Shown piece after piece: positions 1-7,968 of a stretch of DNA of 24,785 nt; within the stretch, counting starts at the first letter, position 1, and the number at the start of each line of letters is the position of its first letter. Made by a program: the position numbers and the translations under genes. The notes under the pieces are model-generated. The model did not search any database, had not been told where the DNA came from, and saw nothing but the letters and a program-made list of their open reading frames with translations. Location: contig NZ_LATL02000120.1 in the NCBI RefSeq assembly GCF_000972705.2, forward strand, positions 1 to 24,785, read 5' to 3'. This stretch comes from Limnoraphis robusta CS-951 (lineage in GTDB: Bacteria; Cyanobacteriota; Cyanobacteriia; Cyanobacteriales; Microcoleaceae).

Positions 1-115
1 ACACAACGAGCGCAAAAGTAGGTTGGGTTAACAAAGGAAACCCAACATTAAAGTTAACACAACGAGCGCAAAAGTAGGTTGGGTAGAACGACAGTGAAAC
101 CCAACATCAAAGTTA
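1..115. repeat. Two diverged direct repeat units, GTAGGTTGGGT family
   Basis: Two units of about 56 and 59 bases begin with the same ACACAACGAGCGCAAAAG and contain GTAGGTTGGGT, then AAACCCAACAT and AAAGTTA. They differ by a short substitution and length change in the middle (about 29-40 against 85-99). Each unit contains an inverted pair (GTTGGGTT or close, and AACCCAAC) and could fold into a hairpin. They look like dispersed intergenic cyanobacterial repeats. No reading frame is convincing here. Confidence 0.8.
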
Positions 116-247
116 GATTGGTTTGTTGGGTTTCATTCTTCAACCCAACCTACGAGATTTGTTGGGTTTCATTCTTCCAAAGTTAGATTGGTTTGTTGGG
201 TTTCATTCTTCAACCCAACCTACGAGATTTGTTGGGTTTCATTCTTC
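108..247. repeat. Perfect 70-bp tandem duplication
   Basis: Positions 108-177 and 178-247 appear identical, each starting CAAAGTTAGATTGG and ending TTTCATTCTTC. Each 70-bp copy contains GTTGGGTTTCATTCTTC twice and one AACCCAACCTAC, so the stretch is rich in inverted and direct copies of the same core. Perfect identity suggests a recent slippage or recombination event. With the preceding units it forms a repeat cluster downstream of the leftward gene that ends at 260. Confidence 0.9.
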
Positions 248-255
248 AACCCAAC
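231..255 (-). terminator. Hairpin just after a stop codon, possible terminator
   Basis: GTTGGGTT (231-238) and AACCCAAC (248-255) form a perfect 8-bp stem with a 9-base loop, starting 4 bases past the stop codon (260-262) of the leftward 939-residue gene. No clear U-tract follows on the minus strand, so it may act as an mRNA 3' stabiliser or weak terminator. It may also just be the repeat family happening to lie there. Confidence 0.3.
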
Positions 256-259
256 CTAC

Positions 260-3079
260 TTAATCGGGTTGAGGTGGGATTTCTAGGGGTTCTAAACGAC
301 TAGGTTCGGAGGGTAAAGGTTGAATAAGTTCTGATTCTGGTGTTTCCAATTCTCCGGTTTTGGGGAAGGAAAACTGACTCGGACTAGAACTATTGGACTC
401 ATAGGTTTGAATGACAATAGAGCGGGTTTCTTGTTCGCCTAAACTATTGGTAACTTGCAAAGTAATGGTTTCAGCAAGGGGAGCTTGACTAATGGTATAA
501 GTCATTGAACCTTCAGGCTGTACAACACCAACTAAGGGGTTTAATTCGACTTTAATTCCCTCTCCGCCTTCGACTTTCCAGGCTAACTGAATAAAAACGG
601 GTGCGCCTCCTTTACTAATTGCAATTGGCGGGAAATTTTCTACAGGTTGAGTAATAGATTGATCGTTTACTTTGAATTCAATTTCAATCGGTGTGGGTCT
701 AACTTTAACAGGGGGTGAAGTGCGAGTAATATTAGCAGTTTCTTCCGATTTTTTAGGAATAACATCTAGCTGAAACGTATATTCTCCGGGGGGTAAAGTT
801 GTTGTCGGAACATCTCGACAAACAAGCGGTAAATCAACCGTTGCGGGAATTGAACAGAATTGACTAACTTGACTGGGGTATTGATAGCGTTGAATTTCTT
901 GAGTTGAACCCGTTTGACTTTGAGCGCTGATAATAAACTCTTGAACTTGGTTGGGATTTTGAATCACCCAGTTTAATTTGATCGGTTCTTTTTGAGCTTC
1001 TTCATAAACCGCTTTTGATATTGTAAATTGTTCGAGTTCGGGTAAAGGTTCCGGTTGCACAATGATAGTATTTTGTAGGGGTTGAGAATCTGAGGGTTCT
1101 TTCGGATTGGATAAAGAGTAAACCTCGACTTTAAAGGTATAATTTCCCGGTTCAATCAAACGAGTATTTAAGCTCCATTGACAGCTTAAGTCTTCGGGTT
1201 TTTCTCCAACTTCACAAACTAAATCACCCCAAATATTTCTGACATCTTTGGGTTTGAGTTGAGTGTTTTCTAAGTCTTTTACATAAGAAGCTGTTCTAAT
1301 CACTTGATCGCTTCCTTGAGTAATAATGTCAAGTTGAGCTAACTGGCTCTGATTTTTGATATCAAACTGAAGAACAATTTCTTCTTGTTGAACTTTGGAA
1401 TAGGCTGATTTTGGAGAGGTTATTTCGTTAATTTGAGATAATAGAGGTTCGGGTTTTGGGATAATTTCTATTGTATCAGTCCGACTGGAATCAGAAGCCT
1501 CGTTTGATGAACGCTTTCTAAATAGCTCGTTAATCGGTTTGGGAAACGTTTCGATTTCTAGTGTATATTTATTGGGAGAAGGGGGAGCCATAGTTAAGCT
1601 ACAACGAGTTATTTTTTCGTCTTCATTCAGTTGACAAGGTTCGGAGTTTTTGCGAACGTCATCTGAAAAATTGGGTTTTCCGTCTAAAAATGGATAGTTT
1701 TTTAATTCGCGGCTTCCTTGGCTGTCAATACGAGTTAAAACAAGTTTATCTAATTGTTGAGGGTGGCTGACTTCCCACTCAATTTTAATCGGTTCACCTT
1801 CATTATATTTTCGGGTTGGTTTTAGGGTACTAAATTCACTAATTTTAGGTAAAGGTGGCATTTTAAAGTAATTCCACCAAATCGCAAATGCAGTTCCCGC
1901 TAAAATACAAAATGCCAACAAAATCAATAGCCACAAATGCCACCAAGGACTTTTATCCCAAATTAATATTCCCTGAAGGGATTCGCGATCTAAAGGTAAG
2001 TTTTGAGCGTCTTCTATCTCAATCTCAAAGGGAAGTTCTAAAGCGGGTCTGGGAATTAAACGACGCCATCGCCAACCTTTACGCTGAACTTGTAGAGTTA
2101 TCGTTTTACTTTTACTGGGAAAAAGTCTAACATCTGAAGTCGGTGAAAAAGAGTAATTCCACAGCTTTTCTTGTCGAATAAAGTTGGTTGTTAAAATTAA
2201 ATAACGTTTGGTATTGCCTTCGTTGGTTAATGCGATTTCAAAATCTGCTTCACCTTGTTTTACTTTATTTTTAGTGGGTTGGAGAGTACAGGGGAGTTGA
2301 TAGTCAGGTAAAATCAGTAAATAAAAAACTCGAATGATTAGCTGAGATTCATTATTTTTTGAAATGAGTTGAATTGTGGGAAAATAGTTTCCTGCGGGGG
2401 TATATTTAGGCGGATGCAAGATTAATTTAATCTCTGCGGGAGGATCTTCTGGGTTGAGTTCAAGTCCGTCTGTCTCTCGAATTAATCCCGGTAAATTGGT
2501 ATTCACTTCTGGATAACGAACATCATACCAATCCGGTTCTAAATCGGGACAAATAATGTAAAATCTATCCACTAATTTAGACCGATTTTTGACTTGAATA
2601 GGAATTTCTACTTCTTCTCCCGCTTGCAGTTCATAGGGTTTATTCGGATTGGTAACGGGAAGGATAAATTCGGGTTCGTAGTCCCAGATTGTTTCCCGAT
2701 CTAAACGAACTCGAAGTTGTTGAGGACGACGAAAAACTTGATCGGGATATTGTTCGGGAGCTTCCGCAAATATTGTATAGTAATAGGTTCCCGGTGCGGC
2801 TTGCTGCGGAACTTCAAATTGAAGCTCAATTGAGATAGATTCATCTGGCTTTAGTCGGAGACGGTTATTAACCGATGATTTATCATCTATAATTGTACAC
2901 CATCTTTCTATCGGTTTTGAACGAGCATCATTGGCTTTTATCCAAACGACAATTAATAATTCTTGGTTATCCGAGTTGGTGACTGTTAAGCGATATTTTT
3001 CGGTCGAACCTCGCCAAATGTTGAGGCTTTTTTGACTCTGATCTTCTTGAATAAAAATCGGTGTACGGGTTGATTGCAT
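260..3079 (-). CDS. Single-pass membrane protein with Ig-like repeats, CIS-associated
   Basis: A 939-residue protein, last gene of the leftward operon. Residues 1-375 form a beta-rich region resembling archaeal/bacterial COG1470-type domains (segments such as AGEEVEIPIQVKNRS). One strong hydrophobic helix lies at about 378-401, flanked by tryptophans. After it come three related Ig-like repeats, each with a Cys pair: C482/C493, C622/C633 and C742/C754. A final beta domain (about 810-895) and a Pro/Ser/Glu-rich tail follow. No N-terminal signal peptide is visible. The paired cysteines suggest that the C-terminal half lies in an oxidising compartment (thylakoid lumen or periplasm) and the N-terminal half in the cytoplasm; this is inference. 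The start is supported by GGAG nine bases upstream. It shares its N-terminal architecture with the next gene upstream. A role as membrane dock of the injection system is plausible but not shown. Confidence 0.85.
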   Translation of the reverse strand: MQSTRTPIFIQEDQSQKSLNIWRGSTEKYRLTVTNSDNQELLIVVWIKANDARSKPIERWCTIIDDKSSVNNRLRLKPDESISIELQFEVPQQAAPGTYYYTIFAEAPEQYPDQVFRRPQQLRVRLDRETIWDYEPEFILPVTNPNKPYELQAGEEVEIPIQVKNRSKLVDRFYIICPDLEPDWYDVRYPEVNTNLPGLIRETDGLELNPEDPPAEIKLILHPPKYTPAGNYFPTIQLISKNNESQLIIRVFYLLILPDYQLPCTLQPTKNKVKQGEADFEIALTNEGNTKRYLILTTNFIRQEKLWNYSFSPTSDVRLFPSKSKTITLQVQRKGWRWRRLIPRPALELPFEIEIEDAQNLPLDRESLQGILIWDKSPWWHLWLLILLAFCILAGTAFAIWWNYFKMPPLPKISEFSTLKPTRKYNEGEPIKIEWEVSHPQQLDKLVLTRIDSQGSRELKNYPFLDGKPNFSDDVRKNSEPCQLNEDEKITRCSLTMAPPSPNKYTLEIETFPKPINELFRKRSSNEASDSSRTDTIEIIPKPEPLLSQINEITSPKSAYSKVQQEEIVLQFDIKNQSQLAQLDIITQGSDQVIRTASYVKDLENTQLKPKDVRNIWGDLVCEVGEKPEDLSCQWSLNTRLIEPGNYTFKVEVYSLSNPKEPSDSQPLQNTIIVQPEPLPELEQFTISKAVYEEAQKEPIKLNWVIQNPNQVQEFIISAQSQTGSTQEIQRYQYPSQVSQFCSIPATVDLPLVCRDVPTTTLPPGEYTFQLDVIPKKSEETANITRTSPPVKVRPTPIEIEFKVNDQSITQPVENFPPIAISKGGAPVFIQLAWKVEGGEGIKVELNPLVGVVQPEGSMTYTISQAPLAETITLQVTNSLGEQETRSIVIQTYESNSSSPSQFSFPKTGELETPESELIQPLPSEPSRLEPLEIPPQPD

Positions 3080-3108
3080 CCTGAATATCTCCAGTTTAAT
3101 AAAACTAA

Positions 3109-5634
3109 CTAACGGGTTCTTCGTTCATTCATACAGTTGGCTATCTTTTTGATTTTCATTTTCTTGATATTCACATGATGATTTTCTCCATCAAAGGTGA
3201 GGCGAATTTCATCATCAAACGTTTTTATATCAACGCTATTGAGTCTAATCCCAGGAAATTGAGCCACGACTTTCCCCTTTTCATTCTCTCGTGTTCCATC
3301 GGGATTTAATGACCATAGCATCACTCGTCCATCGTCTCCGGTACTCGCAAGATAGCAGCCATTTTGACTCAATGCAACCGTCCGAACGGGTTCGCCTTTA
3401 TGACCATTATTCCACTGTTCTATCATCATATTTTCTGAACAGTTAAGAGTCTCACCAACTCCGGGTGACTGTTCAATACATTGACGAATTTTATCGAGGT
3501 TCCACAGCGTAATATATCCCTCTGTATCTGCACTGGCTAACCAATTGGGAAAGCTAGCATTATTAATTTCTTCATGGGTTGCTAGGCTGGTAATGTAGTT
3601 ATATTGATTAATTAAATTCTTCTCCAAATTATCCGGTTGATTCTCCCAAGTATAAGGGAGATAATATAACTTATTGCGGGTTGCAGATTCTTGGTTTTGT
3701 TGTTGTAGAAAATCATTATAACTGGTAAAATTATAATAATTTTCATAATAGTAATTATTATCAAATTCTTGCCAGTTCTGCCAGTTTTCCCAATTCTCCC
3801 AAATAGCTAACTTATTATACTGACCTGCAAAAAAGACCAATCTTGGTTGATTTCGACTTTCACTGATAGCTAAGGTTAGCAATGAAAAGGGTTGTTTTAA
3901 AGTTAATTCTCGACCAATTCTCAAGTTATCTTTGTAGAGATCATAGGTTTCTGCAAGGGGTTCAAGTCCAGAGCCCTGTTTGACCTTACGAGTTTGTCGA
4001 ATTTCTGATGAATTAACGCCAGAATCAATCGCTGCTAAATTCCATGCTCGCACCATTCCGCTTCCGTGAGCGCTCAATAAATAACGAGAATCCTTGGTAA
4101 ATTCTAAGCCAAAAACGCGGTCATTTCTACTTTCATCAATATAAAGTGTTCCTTGTCTCTGTTTATTCGTGACATTCCAAAGATTAATTTCTCCCGTCTC
4201 TAAACCTGCGGCAACTTGTTGATTATCTTTCGGCAAAAACCGCACGACACGCACCGCTTTTTCATTTTCATCGGTAATCACTTCCGGGGGATAAAATAGA
4301 TTTCCTTCGACTTGCCAGTAGCGAATACTGCGATCGCTAGAACCACTAATTACTGTATTTGCTTTGCCATCAAAAGCAACGGAGTTCACCGGATCGGTAT
4401 GATGATTTTTCGGCTTGAGTAACCACCACAGTCCACCCAATAAAAGCATTAACAATAAGGCTAATAGCTGCAACCAAAATGGAATTATTGGCTTAACATC
4501 TAAAGTAATAGTTTGGGTTTCAGGCTTGGGAAAAACTGGCGTTTCGGGAGAGTCATAATTTTGATTTAATAAATGAGGTTTAAGTTTAAATTTCAGTTGA
4601 CTGCCAATCCCCAACCAAGATCTAGCGTGACTAATTCTCAGTTTTTGTAATCCCGACTCTTGGGGATAAATTGTCTCAAAATTTAACCCAGTATAAATAT
4701 AGTGAGATTGCTGTTGATCGGATTCGACAAAAAGTTCTTTTTCTTGTCCTTGCACTGACAAAACACTAAGATGATGCGGTCTTTTAGCTCTTTCAATAAT
4801 ATCAAAATTAATATCTTGAGTCCGGTTACTCTTATTCTCTAATTTAATGGTATAATTGACGCTATTATTCCATCGAACGCCGGATAAAACTTGCTCGATT
4901 GGATCGCATTCCCAACTGATAATTCCCTTCGGTAAAACTTCAAGTGTTCCCGCAACTTCTGGTTCAGGATTGAGTGTTATATTTGCTTTAGCCATGATTC
5001 TAAAGCTGTAAGTTTGACTCAATGCTTTACCTTCTTCTGGAGGTTTACACTCAAAGATAACCGATTGAGGTTCGCCGGGATTAAGTTCTGTAATTCGTTT
5101 TTCAGTTCCATGAATCATCCAACTTTTATCGAGTTGTTCTTCTCCTTTGAACGTCAAATTTACCGCCATAGAATCTTGACTAAAATTTGATACAATCACT
5201 GGAATTTCAATAATTTCGCCCGGATATCCTTTTAATCCATCTCTGGGAGTGAGAATTGATAAAGTTAGCGGTTTTAGGGGTGCTTCCAGTTTTAAACTTA
5301 GGGTTTCTGTGGCGAAAAGTTCGGGATTTTCTATGGCAATTGCTCTGACGGTTAAATCTAATGGATTTTCATAGCCTGGACGGGGAGAACGATGAATATT
5401 AACGGTAAATTCAGTTGTTGCACCTGGCGGTTTCTTGGCGGCGACTTGAGGTTCTGTGCTGTACCATTTAATATTTGACGCCGGATCGAGTCCGGGTACA
5501 ATTAACTCTAAATAAAAACTATAAAAATCCTGGCTGTAGTTGGTAACATAAGCTTTAAAGGATAAAGAACGCTGTGAACCTTGCTGTAATTTAATGTATT
5601 TGGGTTCAACTTCTAATCTAATAAAATCTATCAT
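3109..5634 (-). CDS. Single-pass membrane protein with C-terminal WD40 propeller
   Basis: An 841-residue protein. Residues 1-375 are beta-rich and resemble the N-terminal part of its downstream neighbour (for example PGEIIEIPVIVSNFS against AGEEVEIPIQVKNRS). A single Leu-rich membrane helix spans about 382-404. A WD40 propeller follows from about 410, with blades ending in motifs such as SDRSIRYW, TGEINLW, GSGMVRAW, EGYITLW and DGRVMLW. Around residues 610-640 it carries an insertion very rich in Asn, Tyr, Trp and Gln. A Cys pair (C719/C732) sits in an inter-blade loop. The gene lies 56 nt after the DUF4159-like gene and 29 nt before the 939-residue gene, so co-transcription is likely. It is probably an anchor or scaffold of the membrane-bound CIS; the propeller's partner is unknown. 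Confidence 0.87.
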   Translation of the reverse strand: MIDFIRLEVEPKYIKLQQGSQRSLSFKAYVTNYSQDFYSFYLELIVPGLDPASNIKWYSTEPQVAAKKPPGATTEFTVNIHRSPRPGYENPLDLTVRAIAIENPELFATETLSLKLEAPLKPLTLSILTPRDGLKGYPGEIIEIPVIVSNFSQDSMAVNLTFKGEEQLDKSWMIHGTEKRITELNPGEPQSVIFECKPPEEGKALSQTYSFRIMAKANITLNPEPEVAGTLEVLPKGIISWECDPIEQVLSGVRWNNSVNYTIKLENKSNRTQDINFDIIERAKRPHHLSVLSVQGQEKELFVESDQQQSHYIYTGLNFETIYPQESGLQKLRISHARSWLGIGSQLKFKLKPHLLNQNYDSPETPVFPKPETQTITLDVKPIIPFWLQLLALLLMLLLGGLWWLLKPKNHHTDPVNSVAFDGKANTVISGSSDRSIRYWQVEGNLFYPPEVITDENEKAVRVVRFLPKDNQQVAAGLETGEINLWNVTNKQRQGTLYIDESRNDRVFGLEFTKDSRYLLSAHGSGMVRAWNLAAIDSGVNSSEIRQTRKVKQGSGLEPLAETYDLYKDNLRIGRELTLKQPFSLLTLAISESRNQPRLVFFAGQYNKLAIWENWENWQNWQEFDNNYYYENYYNFTSYNDFLQQQNQESATRNKLYYLPYTWENQPDNLEKNLINQYNYITSLATHEEINNASFPNWLASADTEGYITLWNLDKIRQCIEQSPGVGETLNCSENMMIEQWNNGHKGEPVRTVALSQNGCYLASTGDDGRVMLWSLNPDGTRENEKGKVVAQFPGIRLNSVDIKTFDDEIRLTFDGENHHVNIKKMKIKKIANCMNERRTR

Positions 5635-5690
5635 CTGATTTGTTAAATTAAGTGAGTTTGAGAATCACTGAAGCCGTAAAAACAGGTTAT

Positions 5691-6908
5691 TTATTCCGAA
5701 AAAACCTCTAACAATTGAGTTTGATGTCTTCTGTACCAGGCAAAATAAAGTAGGTTAATTCCAAATTCTTGTGCTGTTCTAATCTCGGTGCGGGGAAGGG
5801 TATGTTCGTTAATTCCCCATGCTTTTGATAAGCTACCAATAATCAGGATCATTCCTCCTCCCAAAAACAGTTCTAGGGGTTCGTAGTTAATATTAGGAGG
5901 AATGGCAAACAGAAACGGATGAACTTTTAATAAATGATCGGGAATTAATCGATCCCAATCTATAAAATTCAGATTAAATTCTTCTTTTCCCCAATCTGTT
6001 AAGTCTTTAAAGTTTTGATTGAGGTCGTCATCAATCGGAATTTCAATTAATACAGTTCTTCCGGTTTCTAAATATCCGCCTAAAATTTCTAACTGATTGT
6101 TGTCTAATTCACGAGTTTGTTTTTCAGTTAAATACAGCAGATCAAAATCCTCATTTCCTATGAAGTAAATTTGCTCAATTTCTGAAATTCCTTGCATTCT
6201 CGGGTCAAGCGACTCTACGGAGTGCATCAGAAAACCAAGATTTTCTTGACAATATTTTCCTTCGGCTTCTGACATCATTCCTCTAGAAGCTTGAGGAGAT
6301 AACATCGCCGTTTTCACAACAATTTGAGGACGCGATCGCGCTGCAATTCGATAGCGTAAATCTAATTCATTAACTTGAGGAAATAAAACCTCCTCGGGTT
6401 GACAAATTTGAACGGTTCCCGGTTCCAGATTAATTCGACAAATTTCTACTTCTAAATGACTGGGTGGATCGGTTTTTTGATCGATCCGAAAGGTTTCTCG
6501 AACGACATCATTATCATTTCTCAAACTGAGTTCTTCTGGGTCAACATAACTGACCACTAAATAAACAATAATCGGTTGCGTTTTTGAGGGTTTGGGGTCA
6601 GTAATTCTAAATTCCATCGGACGATCAATAATAATTGGATTTCCCTCACCATCGATCGCAATTCCGGGTTTTACCATTAACCATCCCGTTTGAAATTTTG
6701 ACTGTACGCCAGCAGGAGCGCTTGTAGGATGCACACCCAACCCGCAAACAATTCCCGGTTGATTCAGCGATTGATAATGTAAATTTTGCCGTTTCCGAGA
6801 ATAGGTATGTGCTAAACGCCATCGTTGAGCATTAATCATTAAACCGTCTGTAACATGAAGGCGATCGAGAGGATTTGGAGAGGGAGTCGGGAAATATTGA
6901 TCGGTCAT
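5691..6908 (-). CDS. DUF4159-like protein in CIS operon
   Basis: A 405-residue soluble protein with no signal peptide or membrane helix. The N-terminal part (about 10-130) has the pattern LDRLHVTDGLMINAQRW, then a beta-rich segment with VKPGIAIDGEGNPI, reminiscent of collar or baseplate-attached domains seen near injection-system genes. The C-terminal half (about 190-390) resembles DUF4159, a glutamine-amidotransferase-like fold without obvious catalytic residues: IYFIGNEDFDLLYL, a helix, GGYLETGRTVLIE, and a late glycine-rich LGGGMILIIG. Its ATG overlaps the stop of the upstream pentapeptide gene by 4 nt (ATGA type), so the two are translationally coupled. A structural or adaptor role in the CIS is inferred from position only. 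The family call is from pattern recall and is moderate. Confidence 0.75.
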   Translation of the reverse strand: MTDQYFPTPSPNPLDRLHVTDGLMINAQRWRLAHTYSRKRQNLHYQSLNQPGIVCGLGVHPTSAPAGVQSKFQTGWLMVKPGIAIDGEGNPIIIDRPMEFRITDPKPSKTQPIIVYLVVSYVDPEELSLRNDNDVVRETFRIDQKTDPPSHLEVEICRINLEPGTVQICQPEEVLFPQVNELDLRYRIAARSRPQIVVKTAMLSPQASRGMMSEAEGKYCQENLGFLMHSVESLDPRMQGISEIEQIYFIGNEDFDLLYLTEKQTRELDNNQLEILGGYLETGRTVLIEIPIDDDLNQNFKDLTDWGKEEFNLNFIDWDRLIPDHLLKVHPFLFAIPPNINYEPLELFLGGGMILIIGSLSKAWGINEHTLPRTEIRTAQEFGINLLYFAWYRRHQTQLLEVFSE

Positions 6909-7726
6909 GGTTTAACTGTGGTCGTTTCTAAATTTGAATTTTTTAAGTTGGCATTTTCGAGATCGACTTTATCTAAATTCGCGCCTTGTAAATTGGTATG
7001 ACTGAGGTCAGCATAGTTAACATTAGAACGGCTCAAATTTGCAAAACTGAGGTTGGCGTGGCTGAAATTTGCATACATTAAATCTGCGTCTTTTAAGTCA
7101 GCATAACTCAAATTACTGTGGCTGAAGTTTGCCATAAATAAATTAGCTGCCCGCAGTTTAGCATGGGAGAGATTAACATTAGAAAGATTGGCATTTTTGA
7201 GGTTGGCTTCTTCCAAATTCGTTCCCACCAGTTGAGTTTGAGTTAAGTTAACATTCTCTAAATTTGCACCTGCTAAATTTTGCCCGCTTAAGTCTTGCGT
7301 CCAAGGTTCTGAATGATTGACAATTTGCCAAACCAAACGCCATTTTGGTTCGAGTTGTTCTTCATTGAGTTGAGTATTTCTGAGATCTGCTCCCTCTAAT
7401 TTTACTCTGCTTAAATTAGCATCTTTTAGGTTGGCATCTCGCAAATCGGCATCGCGTAAATCGGCTCGATCTAAGTTAGCTTTGGTCAGGTTTGTACCTC
7501 GGAGATTTGCACCTCTAAGTTTCGCTTTACTCAGATCAACATTTTGTAGAAATAAACCGCTCAGATCGGCTTTTTCCAAATCACAACGCCGACATTCTCC
7601 GTTTTGCTGTAATTTTTTCATCACTCTAGAAATTTCAGACGAGACGGGTACTGCCAACCCCAATACTATTCCCAGGACAATCACAATCACGGCTATTATT
7701 TGACTTTTGTAAAGATTCGGTTTCAT
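6905..7726 (-). CDS. Membrane-anchored pentapeptide repeat protein
   Basis: A 273-residue protein, first gene of the leftward operon. An N-terminal hydrophobic segment (about residues 9-27, AVIVIVLGIVLGLAVPV) acts as an anchor or signal. A CRRCDLEKADLSG motif then leads into A(D/N)LXX pentapeptide repeats. The repeats run from about 45 to 120 and from about 145 to the C-terminus, separated by a non-repeat stretch of about 25 residues (EEQLEPKWRLVWQIV). Such repeats form a right-handed quadrilateral beta-helix, usually a binding or scaffold surface; no enzyme activity is implied. The short hydrophobic residue after CxxC and the exported position suggest that the helix faces the lumen or periplasm. 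It overlaps the next gene by 4 nt and is divergent from the TPR gene at 7969. Confidence 0.9.
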   Translation of the reverse strand: MKPNLYKSQIIAVIVIVLGIVLGLAVPVSSEISRVMKKLQQNGECRRCDLEKADLSGLFLQNVDLSKAKLRGANLRGTNLTKANLDRADLRDADLRDANLKDANLSRVKLEGADLRNTQLNEEQLEPKWRLVWQIVNHSEPWTQDLSGQNLAGANLENVNLTQTQLVGTNLEEANLKNANLSNVNLSHAKLRAANLFMANFSHSNLSYADLKDADLMYANFSHANLSFANLSRSNVNYADLSHTNLQGANLDKVDLENANLKNSNLETTTVKP

Positions 7727-7968
7727 GGCCCAGTCCCCATCTTGTTGTTCTCCTCTTAGAGTGAACGGTGCGTTGGTATTTTTTGTCTAGATAAATACTT
7801 GAAACTGAAGAAATTAAACTGTAGTATAATAACATGGCTGCATTTTAGTTGATTTTCTCGCTATTATGGTTCTTATTTAAGAGATTTTAATTTTTCTGAA
7901 GCAAAAGGTTAAAGTCAACTTAAATTAAATTAAATGTATCACAGTTATCAGAAATTGTAAAAATATTA
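7727..7968. promoter_or_regulatory. Divergent promoter region between the two CIS operons
   Basis: This 242-bp AT-rich gap separates the leftward (pentapeptide first) and rightward (TPR first) operons, so both promoters should lie here. On the plus strand TATAAT at 7825-7830 is a perfect -10 box. A TTGAAA at 7799-7804 could be the -35, although the 20-base spacer is long. This would give a leader of about 130 nt before the TPR start. No clear minus-strand box was found. No operator could be assigned. Confidence 0.5.

Noticed and set aside
1..259. Possible CRISPR array
   Set aside because: Units are irregular, there are no unique spacers of constant length, and the repeats themselves are hairpin-like; it is a dispersed or tandem repeat cluster.
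7431..7703. Ser/Arg/Lys-rich plus-strand frame opposite the pentapeptide gene
   Set aside because: Its repetitiveness comes from the pentapeptide codons read backwards.
7635..7835. 66-codon minus-strand frame overlapping the pentapeptide start
   Set aside because: It overlaps the signal/anchor coding sequence in another phase and shows no protein-like features.
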